In this document: positions 44,075 to 55,209 of the stretch, one piece after another
Layout: each line of letters starts with the position of its first letter
Position numbering within the stretch: the first letter of the stretch is position 1
Assembly (NCBI GenBank): GCA_020809705.1
Contig: CP085829.1
Location: 5,084,001 to 5,148,000 of the forward strand
Direction of reading: 5' to 3'
DNA from: Calonectria ilicicola
Taxonomy: Eukaryota > Ascomycota > Sordariomycetes > Hypocreales > Nectriaceae
DNA: 64,000 bases
Notes under the pieces: generated by a model
The model's database searches: none
What the model was told of the DNA's origin: nothing
Seen by the model: only the letters and a program-made list of their open reading frames with translations
Translations under genes and position numbers: made by a program

Positions 44075-46900
44075 TCGACAGGCCCAGCAAAGCTGAAGCA
44101 GAAGCAGAAGAGGGACGGGGAAGGAAAACTCCCCTACAACCCCACGATCACCATGTACACAGCTTCGGTTCAGGGAGGCGAAACAGGCCAAATTGCGAGG
44201 CCAAGGCCGTACGTGCATTGTGCAAGGGGGGAGGGGGGGCAACATCATTCTAATCAGGTAATCTTGTCGAGCTGATACTGCCAATAGTCTAGCACATTCA
44301 ACGAAGCAGAAAAGAAAAGAAAAGTTGCATGACAGCTGGCGCAGCTGATCATCGCGGAATGACTGCTAAACGAGGACTGATGAATGTGGATGCTCATGTA
44401 TTTCCAATACAGCCCGCAATTGAATAGTGGCGTATCAGCCAACGGTGAGAATGTGGGCGAGTAGACATGAAGCCGACGGGAAGCGGCGTGCAGCGAGCAG
44501 AGGCGGCCTTCCACCTCCGGGCTACTACCGGGGACCGTCCCAACCTGCCCGGGCCCCCATCCCGAGACCCCTCATCATCATGGGACATATCACCTATTCG
44601 CTGGTTCGGATGCCAAGCAAAAAACAAGCCGAGGGCTGATCCAGACTGAACGGTCGCAATTTGGTGACGGTCTCACCTGTCTCATCCTCTCACGTCTCGT
44701 CCTCACCCTCTATCAGCCAAGGCCTGCTCCCGTGTCTCCGGCAGCACATCCATTGGGACGGCGAGCAATCGGCCTTGGTAACCTTGTCAGCGCCAGGTAG
44801 CCATCCCGCCCGTGACCCTCAGAGGAGCCCTGGCTTTGTTTGGCACGCATAAGATAGTCTCGATGGTGCGCATGTGTGTCTCATTGGACCAGGGTGCTGA
44901 AGAGCACATAGCCCGGGCATCAAAGCCGGGCACAGCAAAGACTGCGATTGCGGGACCCCGGGTACCTTACCTTGACGCTGCCGGTCGTAGACCGCAGTAG
45001 ACCGACGGGACTATGGACACATGAGACGGCTCAGCATTTTAGTGAAGTCCACGACAGATCGTCGTTTAGCCCATTTGCCCGTCTTTGATTCTAACCGGTT
45101 GGCCTGTCACAACGGCGCTGCAGTCGCACGACACTAAAAAGATGTCGTCCATGACCCTGGTGTGACGGGACACACGAATCACCCCCTCTTGAACAATCAC
45201 AAGGCATGATGGGCTTTGTAGGAGACGAGATTTGGGGCCTTCCACTTTTCCGATGTTCATTGCCGCGTCGTTTGAGCGTTTAAACAGCGCCAACCTTAAA
45301 CAGACAGCTAGTGGCTGGTAGCAGTGAACCGCGCTCGTGCAATGCGTCCATGCTCATCTCTTGGTTTCTTCGCTTCGTCCCCAGATCCATGTTATTAGAG
45401 ATGCTGGATGGCCACCACAACTCCTCCTCCACTTTCCTGAGCACGATCCGCGATGCAGGCTCACGGCGACAGGCGGCAGGCTACCGGCGGTGACCCTCCA
45501 CAAGCATCAGGGATTTGATGGGGCCCCAGGGTGTCAAGACTAGGACCCAGGCCGCGACCTAGCGGGGCTCTGTGTAAACAACTTTTTTTTTTCTTTTTAC
45601 AACTGCTCCTCTCATCACGTCAGGCATATGCTGGAATTGCTGTGGACGAGTGGAGGGTGGTTGGGCGGCTCAGCGGACCAGGGCCGAAGCAGTCTCTGGA
45701 GATGCAGAAGTAGCGTATACAAGGAACCGGCCCGTCGTTAGCCATGGCGGTTGATTGCCAGACTGTGCGTTTTTCAGCTTAGGTGTCGCGAGGGCTTTTA
45801 CTATGTTCAGCATTAATTAACTAATAGATCGGGCCCTAGCCAAGCCGAGGACGTCAGAGTCGACGGTCGGCACAAGTGGACAAAGCGGCATCGGTCCAAT
45901 GGACAAGGTGCAGTTTTCCCCAGCGCGGGTCATCCACTCCACCAGTGCACCCCGCAGTCAAAAACTCTGCTTGCGCGAGCGTTGCGGCCGTCTCATCCCT
46001 CGTCCAGGCCGGGGAGAGAAGGCGACTTGGCATTGGCTTTGGACGGAGATTTGTTGGCGGCTGCGCTCTGCAACACATCGCTCGCTGTCGCGTCTGCATG
46101 CCGCCTCTGGTCCGGGGACGATTGGGGATGCCTGGTCCTTGTCTGTCCTTTCTTTTTGCAGCTGCGGTTGCATGTGCTCTGCATGTGAGTGCGTGTATGT
46201 GTGTGTGGGCGTGCGGCTGCAAGGTGAAGAGAGATTATCCACATGCCATCCACGGCGCCGGTGGGGCCTGGCATGTACCCAGACCCTGTGCCAAGTCGTG
46301 GAAAAGCGATGTGCCGCCAGATTGGTACCTCCAACGCCCAAGGTGTGCAATACTTGGCGATGCTGTCGTGGATGCAGGCAATCACTCGCGCCATGCCCAA
46401 ATGACGCCTAGTCGGTTCTGCGTCGCCGTGGCCTTCTTCCTGTTTCTGTCGCCTGTCGCCTGTCGCCTGTCTTGTTTCATCCGAGAATGCGGCAGGCATG
46501 CATCACGTCCCATTTGGTGTTTCTCAGGTTTTGCGGATTCATGGTCCTGATCGAGATGCTCGCGATGACTGATTGATGACTCGCCCTGCCCTGCTAATGG
46601 CTGCTATTACCCATCCGATCCACCTTGGTGCTCCATAGCTGCCTCTTTTTCCCAATCCTATGCACCCCCAAAGCCCCAAAGCCCCAAGGCCCCTTTCAGC
46701 TTTTACCCTTACCCCCCTCTCCTTCCTCGCGGCCTCCGCCTGGCCCAGGGAAATAAGAATCCACCATCCCCGGAGCGCAGGCCTAGGGTCCAACCCAGGA
46801 AGGTACCTCATCCTCCAGCGCTGAACTGCCACTGCCACGGCTACTGCTGTCAGCATCGGCCCAGCGCCGCCAACCACCATATACCCGCCGCCACCCTTCC
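44075..46900. other. Intergenic, no supported gene
   Basis: GC-rich, with long open frames in several overlapping phases (for example both strands at 45850-46550), which argues against coding. A T-run lies at 45583-45597. Nothing recognisable. Confidence 0.55.
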
Positions 46901-48207
46901 GTCGCTCTTGCCCTTGCCAGGTCCTGCTGGGAGCACCATATCCATAACCATATCCATATCCATATCCGCGCCTCCACACACAATCCACACAATCCACGAC
47001 AACATCCACACATCCCACCGCCTCACCTCGCACCTTGTCGCCTGACCTGCGCCATCCGACCTCTTTGTCGTCGTCTGCTTTTCGGCCACTGACCGCCGCC
47101 GGCCAATTTTGCGAATTGCCTCCCTCGCGCATCTCCTTATATTCCCTCGGCCCATCCATTCCTCGTCCTTCTTCTTCCTTTCTCTCCCGCCCGCTCCGCT
47201 CTCTTCCTCCCCCACCCCCTTCTCTTGCGCGCCAGTCGCTGGTTCGCATGCCTCATCTCTGCACAACACTACGCTGTCGCCACAGCCTGCTGTTACCGTC
47301 GCCGACGTCGTGTAAGCAGCAGCTGTAGTGTGTGTTGCTGCTAGACTGAGTGTTGGGTGCAGCCAACCCTCATGGCCCTCGGGTAGCTGCAATCCCCTCT
47401 CCTCTGCTTCTTTGCACCTCTGCAATCGCTTTTGTGCCGTCGCCTTGTGCCATTCAGTTGCTTCGTGTCGCACCAGGAAGCTCTACCTCCAGATCTCTCT
47501 CTCCCTCTCCGTGTTCCGCTCCGCGACCCCTCGGCTTCGATTCCGACGAAATAGGCCCGTGGCCCCGAATCCCATATACCTCGGTGACAAAATCCGCAGT
47601 TCCATTTCGCTCGCCACCTGCTTGCTATTGACTGCCCGCAAGTCGCACAAGCGCCTCTTTGCATACTCCATCACAGGTCCATTGGACCTCGTCCGATCAC
47701 GCCCCGTTCTAAATACGAGCTTCCCCGACCAATTTCGGTCTCCCCTGGCTCCAAGGGTTGCCGTCATCTTCTCGGTATCCCGCAGTTTTAGCCTTGTTCT
47801 CGCCCAACGCCCATATCGCACAGCAGCCACCCGCTCGCTGCAGCTTCTGCTTCCAGCTCAAACACACATTGCATACACGCGCCAGCGTCTGCCCTTCCAA
47901 GCGGGTCTTGCGCGCATCCCCACGTCACCGTGAGTCTCGTTGTCCTTGTGAGCAGCGCACTTTGCAACTCCAATTCGACGGCGGTCCTGACCCTGCTTGG
48001 TTGTGCTACGGAGGCTTGAATAGGTGTGGTTTCGCAAAAGTATTGAATAGCGTAACGAGAGACAGTTATTGGGGTGTTGGATACTGCAATTCCGGGTCGC
48101 TTGTGCTTCGGACTAAGCCCAGGTTTTCATACTAGCTGAAAAGGGAGAATCCCAACAATTGCTGTGGTTGCGTCACTGCCCGGACCTGTATATAAAACTA
48201 AGACACC
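46901..48207 (+). promoter_or_regulatory. Long pyrimidine-rich upstream region of the gluconeogenesis activator
   Basis: C/T-rich on the plus strand with little purine between about 47040 and 47930, like the leader of the C2H2 regulator. A CCATAT hexamer repeat occupies 46936-46965. A GTGAGT donor at 47931 could start a leader intron. A TATATAAA at 48189-48196 is only about 12 nt before the ATG, too close to act as a TATA box for that start. Confidence 0.45.
46936..46965 (+). repeat. CCATAT hexanucleotide repeat
   Basis: Five tandem units, one reading CCATAA, in the upstream region of the acuK-like gene. Confidence 0.85.
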
Positions 48208-50448
48208 ATGCCGCACGAAATGGAGGAGAATGGTCCTGAGGTCTCAGATCCTATGTCTGAGAACGACGACGAGACGGAGACTTTTCTCAAGGACGAGAAA
48301 ATGGCCGACCAAGGCACAAACGACAGCACCGCCGAGGTCAAGAAGAAGTACGACCCAAAGGACCCCCTGCGCCCCAGAAGGAAAAAGGCGCGGCGGGCAT
48401 GCTTTGCTTGTCAAAGAGCCCATTTGACATGTGGTAAGTCAGTCATCTTCTGCTGTCGATCACCCCGGCTAGCCGCATTGCTCCCCCGTGAAATGTTTCT
48501 AGTCCACTACCAAACCCATCCGCGATCATGCCACCTATTGATGGCCTTGTGTTTTTTACTGCTTCATGTGAAGCTAGCTCGTTCATCTGGTCACACCAAA
48601 CAAGATCCCTTGTTGAGTGAGAGTCGATGACATCGACTAACCATTTTTATTAGGAGATGAGCGACCTTGTCAAAGGTGCATTAAGCGCGGCCTTGCCGAC
48701 GCCTGCCAGGACGGTGTTCGCAAAAAGGCCAAGTACCTGCACGATGCCCCCCCTGAGGCGCTTCGCCCAGTTCTCGGTCCCAATTACAACCCAAGTCCAG
48801 CACCTGCTCGGCCCAATGGCCATCGCCAAAACTCAAGCCAGTCAGACAGTATGTCGACGACAGGCAGCGCATTTTTCTCTCAAGCAAGTACTACTACGTT
48901 CCCCGTCTATTCAACAGGCCAGCAAACTCCTGTTGCTCTCCATGATGGCATGGCTTTCAACACCCAGGCATCTCCCACGGCCTTTCAGGGCCCTCCGCCA
49001 AATACCCAGCCTCCGATCAACAACATGATGCCTGGCAATGCAATGGATTTCAATGCACTCTTTGACCCCAGTAACCCAGCCTTGTACAACTTTGACCTTG
49101 AGGGTCTCAATTTTGGCAGCCAGTATGCTGGTTGGGAGTTTGGCATCCTCAACAAGATGGGTCTCGGCGCTGAAACGCCTCCGAGAGAGAACTCCATTTC
49201 GCAAACTCCCACAACAGACGCCAACTATGCGGCCTTGTTTGGAAATGGCAACGCCCCTGGTTACGACCACCCCATGCTCGGGGCTGACTTTTCTGGACTC
49301 GACACAAACGCTCAACCCTTGTATGCTCAAGGCAACCTGCAGCATGGCCTACCTCATGCATTTGCCATTGCGGCTGGTCCAACGAGTCTTCACAGTCCCA
49401 GTACAGATACCACTGCGAGTCCTCACTCAGGGGGTGGAATGGATGGGTCTCCCAACAACTTTACTGGCATGCCTCCTGTAGCGCCTAGACCAAGACCCAG
49501 GCCTACGAAAGGGCCTCAGTCCATTCTCGGTAAGAGGCAGCGAGATTCAGCAGCCATCTATGAAAGCGTCAAGGAGCCTTACCCGTACACGACTGGATTC
49601 CACAACATGGTTGCCGTGTTGCGGAAGCGTCTACCAGGTAACAAGCTACTCAAGATCGCGAAGGCGCTCGGTGAGATTCGACCTTCGTTCATCTCGTGTA
49701 CCAAGGACCTCACTCGCCAGGATCTCATCTTCATGGAAAAGTGCTTCCAGCGCACGTTGGTTGAGTACGATGATTTCCTCCAGCACTGCTGTGCACCCAC
49801 GGTGGTCTGCCGACGATCGGGTGAAGTTGCGGCTGTTAACAAGGAGTTCACGGCGTTGACTGGCTGGACCAAGGACGTGCTCCTAGGCAAGGAGCCGAAT
49901 AACAACGTTTATGACCGAGAAATCAACGGCACTCCGTCTCAAGACGGCAGTTCACAGGGCGAGATGTCAACGCCTCGCCCACAAAACGCAGTGTTAGATC
50001 TCGGTAGCGGTCGTCCACAACCAGTGTTCCTTGGAGAACTACTGGACCATGACAGCGTTGTGGAGTTTTATCAAGACTTTTCACAGCTTGCATTCGAGGA
50101 CAGTCGAGGCAAGGTGCAGAGGAGTTGCCGATTGGTCAAATACAAGACGCAGCAAAGCCTCGACTCCAAAGACTCGTCACCGCAAAAGGATAACACCCAC
50201 ACAAGCATTCTCAGCAACAGAGTCACCCGAATCGATGGTGAGCATGGCATTTCGAGGATCGAGAAGGATGGCAAGGTGGAGTGCACATACTGCTGGACCA
50301 TCAAGCGAGATGTTTTTGATATTCCCATGATGATTATTATCAACGTAAGTTGTGAACTTATCAGATTTTGTAAAGCCTTCACTAACAAAAATGACAGTTT
50401 TTACCTCGCTACTCTCCAGACCAGGGTCCTCAACAGCTTGCAGTATAA
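48208..50448 (+). CDS. acuK: Transcription activator of gluconeogenesis, Zn2Cys6/PAS (AcuK/ERT1 type)
   Basis: A nuclear Zn(II)2Cys6 activator of gluconeogenic genes such as PEP carboxykinase and fructose-1,6-bisphosphatase; in Aspergillus AcuK acts with AcuM. Modelled exons are 48208-48433, 48654-50344 and 50398-50448, giving 655 aa. An acidic N-terminus leads to the family block [20 protein letters not shown]. The zinc cluster Cys are at about 65, 68, 75, 81, 84 and 93; the first intron falls between the third and fourth. A long Pro/Ser/Gln region follows. A PAS-like domain (around residues 440-560) contains [15 protein letters not shown]. The end, [12 protein letters not shown], matches the family; the last exon adds [16 protein letters not shown]. 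Skipping the last intron would extend the frame to 50605, which looks like 3' flank. Confidence 0.9.
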
Positions 50449-50936
50449 GTGTTGCGAGAATATTTTTGATACGTTCTTTCTCCCTTTGTGTATGGGAGGT
50501 TTTTTTTTTTTTTTTTTATTCTATGAGCATTTGCAACTCTTCTTAATCTCTGGGGGGAGGAAGAAGAGAGCAGAGCAGAGCCCAGCTCCCCCTTTATTCC
50601 CTTGATGGGTTACATGATCATCACGACACGATTCATTTACTGTACATGGTTGGATTCCGGTAGTTTTGTGTGTATGTGTGGGTTTGAGAAGGCAGCAGAA
50701 GGATGGAATGGAAAATTCGGCATTTAGGAGGGTTTCGCACGATACCCGCGTAGTGTTCATAACGAAATGCGAAACGAAAAGAAAAGAGTCGTTGATTTTT
50801 TCTAAGATCCGTCTAGTATCCCAAAACTCCCGTTCCCCAGTATTTGTTGACTGTCACATCATAGTTGGTGTCTGTTGCGTGCTTACCTTTTGACTACATT
50901 TAATCAAATCATAAGCTCCCAGGTTAAAGCTTGAGA
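50449..50936. other. Convergent intergenic region
   Basis: 3' flanks of the acuK-like gene and riboflavin kinase, with a T-run at 50501-50518. No gene seen. Confidence 0.65.
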
Positions 50937-51640
50937 TTAAAGAGGCTTTGTAAGCCACTCAATATCAAGCTTGCCGTCGACATCAGCACCACCAACTACG
51001 ACACCCTCGGAAGGGGCCCAGTTCTCGCGCGCGAGGCTGTTCTTGGCAACCTCGCAGTCAAAGTTGATATCGGCGATGAGAGCTTCGAGAGTGGTGTAGT
51101 CCAGCTCCTGGCGGATGAAGCCGAGAATGAGGAGTCGCATGTGAGAATCGTAAAAGTCGGCCGAAAACTTGTGAAGGACGTGAACCTCGGCACTGCGAAC
51201 GGTGTTCTTGTAGAAGGGGTTGTAGCCGATAGACATGACCATGGGGAAGACGTGGAAAGCGGCGTCGCCGCTAGGCCGGTCAGGGTGGTCGGATGGCAGC
51301 GCGAGTGATGCGTAGCCGAAGTAGACGCCGGAGGGGATCGCGGCGATCCAGGGCGTGTCGGCGTCGTCAACTGGGAGGTTTGCGGTAGGGATTCCGAGCT
51401 TGATGGTCATGGTGAGCTACATGGGAAACTACTTTTTTTTGCTTTTTTTTGAGACATGACAAGCTATTGGAGAGGATGCGCAAACTCTCGCGCGGGGTTG
51501 ATAACAAGAGACTCTGCAATTTTGCTCACCTCCTTTGAACCTCTTCCAAACCCAGAAATGACCTTGCCCTCCATCTTGTAAGGGTAAGGGGTTTCGGGCC
51601 CAGCCTCCGGGCCAACGATGGATGGGCGAGCAGCAGCCAT
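50937..51640 (-). CDS. FMN1: Riboflavin kinase
   Basis: Phosphorylates riboflavin to FMN using ATP, the first step from vitamin B2 to flavin cofactors. Modelled exons are 51640-51530 and 51398-50937, giving 190 aa. Splicing of the 131-nt intron creates the family motif [17 protein letters not shown], whose GIPTAN part binds the nucleotide phosphates and Mg. Further family text is [22 protein letters not shown] and EVHVLHKF, followed by [13 protein letters not shown]. The upstream ATG at 51709 is in frame, but the 23 residues it adds are not family-like, so 51640 is preferred. The protein has no obvious targeting signal. Confidence 0.93.
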
Positions 51641-52902
51641 GACGGAGATGATGTGTGTGGAGATGAGGGATACAACGTTGGAACCGCTAAAGCTCGAGGC
51701 CAAGGCCAAAGAAGACCAAAAAATCCCGCCAAAGAAGGCCTAAGAAAGAGCGCAGGTGACGGTCTAGCAAGGGTATATAAAAAATGAAAGAAAGATGAGG
51801 CGAATAACACGAGACAAGTCTGAGCGCAAATTGCACCTTTTTTTTTTCTTGTTTTGGGCAATGTGATATGAAAGAAAGCAAGCACTGGGTCGTTATCAGA
51901 GGGGCAGGCTGAGGGTGTCAATTTAATGGCGGGGTACCGACATGACGGAAGTGAAAAAGGAGGGGCAGTTTTAATAGGCAGAGGCAAGCTAAGCTAGGAC
52001 AGCTCAGCGCGGGGCAGCAATGTTGCCGAAGTGCGAAGGCCGGCGGCTATTTAGTGCGCTTGCTGACCAAACTCGATAAAGAGGGCCGGCAGCACGGCAC
52101 GGACTATGTAACTACAAATGAGGCACAGGGGAATAGAAATGAGCCAATTGGGCTGCAACCGGCGCTCTGGTTGGTTGGATTCATGGTGCAAATGCGAGGC
52201 TTATTCTCAACACCCAATCCCCCTGAAAGATTGTGTCCCTGTGACTCCTTTACCTCTGACGCCACAGGACTCAGCCGCCTCAAAATACTGGCTTGATAGC
52301 AAAATCAAAATGAAGGGAGTATATCTAAATTTTTTTTACAGGGTTGTCCAGGTAGTTGAAAGGTCTTCTCGCAAAATGAAACGGTACTTGAGGGCACGAT
52401 CTTTGGCGCGTTTTTGTATTGAACATTCTTCGTATGGTATTTTTGACATTTCACTCATTACATACATCCCTAGCTCACGATCGCGGACCTGGGTTTGTGA
52501 TTCATTTTATCTCAAACAAACCCCTGGTCGTCCCACCTGAGGAAGCATTGCACAAATTCCCCCACTCTCTGTCTCAACCAATACTGTCACCGCACCACCG
52601 CGCCACCACATCCAAGACTTCCACCAAATCTACAAGACGATGAAAGGCGGTTTCAATCTCATTTAACCGGGTATACTTTCTTTTTCCACCAAATATCCAA
52701 ATTCGTTCGTGATGTTATCCAAAACTGACCAGGAAATACCACAATCATATTAGACCAATCAAATTCAGTCTCAAATTCAAAAAGCCAAAAGTCCCATGTA
52801 TGCGTCGCATACACTCCATGACGGTCATCAGAAACAGTTCAGTTGAGCGAGTCACAAATAGAGTCGCTTAGAGGCGCCCTCTGGTCGAATTCCATCATCA
52901 TC
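51641..52902. other. Intergenic, no supported gene
   Basis: Upstream region of riboflavin kinase and 3' flank of FMP52. T/A runs at 51838-51848. Frames have no recognised features. Confidence 0.6.
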
Positions 52903-53655
52903 TTATTGTGTCACCGTCTTAGTTTCTTCAGGGGCAGCAGTAGCAGGCTCCTTGTCTGTCCATTCTGGACGACCCAGTTTGATAATCTCGTCAGCCTCGA
53001 CAACCCAGTATTTGCTAGGTGCCTTGCCTTGATCAGCGAGTTGAGCGGCACGCAGGGTGGCCCTGGCGATAACATCGGCCTCCTGTCCGAGTCGGTCCTT
53101 GATGCCACCACTGAAGGAACCGATCGACCTAATGATGCTTTGGAGCTGACTCTCACCAGCACGGCTCTGCTCTCGCTGGCCTAGAATCACACCAGGCTTC
53201 AGGATGATAGCTTGGTCAAATTCCAAGGCCTTGATAGCATCCTCAACACCATTCTTCATCTTTCCATAGGGAGACATGCCGCCGATAAATCCTCGAGTAC
53301 TGCCACTGGATATAAAGATGTACGTCTTGGCACCAGCCTCCTTGGCTGCTTTTGCCAGATCGATATTGAGGTCGTGGTCGATCTTCCATTGGTTCGCAAT
53401 GCTACCGGCAGCAGCGCGAGTGGTGCCGAGGGCGGAAATGACGGTTGATGGAATGGGTGTCAGACTCTTGAGGGCACCAGCCCACTTGTCCGTGTCGGTC
53501 TCGATAAGGGCATTGAGAAGCGGCGAGGTGGCGCTAGGTGCACGTCGGGTAATGGTGTTTACGGGGTTGAAAATTTCGTGGGCGAGGAGGATGGAGAGGA
53601 TGTTGGAGCCGATGAGGCCAGTCGAGCCGATGATGGCGGTGGAGGGAGCAGTCAT
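52903..53655 (-). CDS. FMP52: Fmp52-like mitochondrial outer membrane protein
   Basis: A small NAD(P)-binding Rossmann-fold protein of the SDR/NmrA-like group. The yeast homologue is found at the mitochondrial outer membrane; its reaction is not established. Intronless, 250 aa. The N-terminus has the glycine motif GSTGLIGSNIL. Later family blocks include VISALGTTRAAAGS, DHDLNIDLAKAAKEAGAKTY, FISSGSTRG and SPYGKMKNGVEDAIK with the Tyr-x3-Lys pair (Y-GKM-K). ILKPGVILGQREQSR follows. The C-terminus is acidic and Thr-rich. Length matches fungal orthologues. Confidence 0.93.
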   Translation of the reverse strand: MTAPSTAIIGSTGLIGSNILSILLAHEIFNPVNTITRRAPSATSPLLNALIETDTDKWAGALKSLTPIPSTVISALGTTRAAAGSIANQWKIDHDLNIDLAKAAKEAGAKTYIFISSGSTRGFIGGMSPYGKMKNGVEDAIKALEFDQAIILKPGVILGQREQSRAGESQLQSIIRSIGSFSGGIKDRLGQEADVIARATLRAAQLADQGKAPSKYWVVEADEIIKLGRPEWTDKEPATAAPEETKTVTQ

Positions 53656-54550
53656 GATGGCGGTTTGGTATGATAAGACGAAGTAAGACGTATGAGGTTG
53701 AGATGGGATTAGACTCGAGGGGAATATGCGAGGTGGTGGGTGGTTGGCTGCGCTAAAGTTTAATGCTAAAGCAAAGCAAAGGGAAAGGGGTATCTGAGAG
53801 AAGCAAAGACGATGTGGGTATATATATATCAGTTGGAAGCTGGACTGATATGCAGGGTATTATATAATGGATGCTGATCTGATAGCAATACGATCAAACC
53901 GAAAAAAAAATCGAATCCTTGTCAAGTATATAAACTTTTTGCTCTGGTTCCACGTCATTCCGCGGATGTTGCGGAGCGGAGTTTACAACCAGCTGAAAAT
54001 AGGCGCGCCCTGACCAGTGACGACATAGCTCTGGATGCTCCCCAATTTTCCAGCCTCGGCATTCCCACTAAAACCGGTCCCTCAAGCCTGGGTTTCTTTA
54101 GAAATGGGGATTTGCTGATAAATTCCAGCGTCGGCACGTCCGTGAGTGGGCTCATTATTGTGTAAGTGAGGTTATGAGGCTATATCGAAACCTGCAGAGA
54201 TTGAATGCTGACAGGACGCTTCCCCTGTCCTGTTCTGATGCACTCCGTTGCTCACTCACTGCCCTGTAGTGCCTGTAGTGTAGTGGGGTTCACTGAGCTC
54301 TATCCAGTGCGGCTCCAAAACTGGCTTGCCAGTGACCTACCCTGCACCGTTTGCCCCACCACGTTTTGCCCTGAATCTACCGCCGCTGGATACAACGTTG
54401 AGCCGCGACATCTTTCCTCTGCCTAGAGCTGACAACTACCCGTGCAACCTGCGCAACCACCAAGCCTTTTCCTTCTTCCCCTCTCCAAGTCCGGATCGTT
54501 TCGCAATCGTACGCTGCTTCTGTTTTCAGCGCCATCAACCACAGTTCACA
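53656..54550. other. Divergent intergenic region
   Basis: Promoters of FMP52 (minus) and the RING protein (plus). A short TA repeat lies at 53820-53829. No gene seen. Confidence 0.6.
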
Positions 54551-55209
54551 ATGGCTACGCAATACGAAGGTTGGTAGCTGCTTGTTCGCCCCGCATTCAA
54601 ACTACACAAGGTCCTAATCGCAAACTCATAGTTGAACACAATGTCAAATTCGCCGAGCCTCGCCGAACCGGCCGACGAGTCGACATGGCTTCTTTCTTCT
54701 CCCTCCTGAACCAACTCAGCGAGCCCGAGGGTGACCAGACCCCCCAGCAGAATCCGCACGCCACCCCCACACCCGTCGACACTGCTGCGCTGTTCCGCTT
54801 GCTTCAAGACCAGCTGCAGACGTTGCACACGACGGCTCCCACAACCGACAATGCCGATTTTCTCGAGAGCCTCATCACCTCTCTCGAGGAAGACATTCAC
54901 GACCCGCCTACCCGCCTGCGCGGCGTCTCGCAGGAGTTCCTCGATTCCCTCGACCGCGTGAACCGCAAGACGCTCTCCAAGGACGACGACTGCGCCATCT
55001 GCAAGGTGCCCTACCTCGAGGATGAGTACTGTCTCGTCGTCGAACTGCCCTGCAAGGGCGGTCACCGCTACGACCTAGAGTGTGTTGGGCCCTGGTTGCG
55101 CAGCAAGGGCAATTGCCCCATGTGCCGTGAGGAGATGGGTCGCAAGAAAGAAGTGCCCGTTGTCGAGGATGACGAGGAGGATGAAGACCCCGACATGATG
55201 TACGCTTAA
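54551..55209 (+). CDS. RING-type zinc finger protein, putative E3 ubiquitin ligase
   Basis: Modelled exons are 54551-54569 and 54632-55209, giving 198 aa. The first exon encodes only MATQYE, and the 62-nt intron ends TCATAG. Residues 25-110 are helical and acidic. The RING lies at about 127-170: CAIC, then C147, H151, C156 and a final CPMC. The region CKGGHRYDLEC has two extra residues before the His and an Asp at the position usually held by the second His, so one zinc ligand is non-standard. The tail is very acidic (VEDDEEDEDPDMMYA). RING proteins of this type recruit E2 enzymes; the target is unknown. An in-frame ATG at 54685 could give a shorter form. Confidence 0.85.

Noticed and set aside
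45876..46550. A 224-codon plus-strand frame with Cys-rich and hydrophobic text
   Set aside because: Long frames overlap it in the other plus phase and on the minus strand, the composition follows GC content, and there is no recognisable motif.
46539..47249. A 236-codon minus-strand frame rich in Arg, Gly and Glu
   Set aside because: It is antisense to the pyrimidine-rich upstream region of the acuK-like gene, so low-complexity DNA explains it, including the Gly/Tyr repeat from CCATAT units.
52843..53184. A plus-strand frame opposite FMP52
   Set aside because: It lies antisense to a clear intronless gene and is a shadow.
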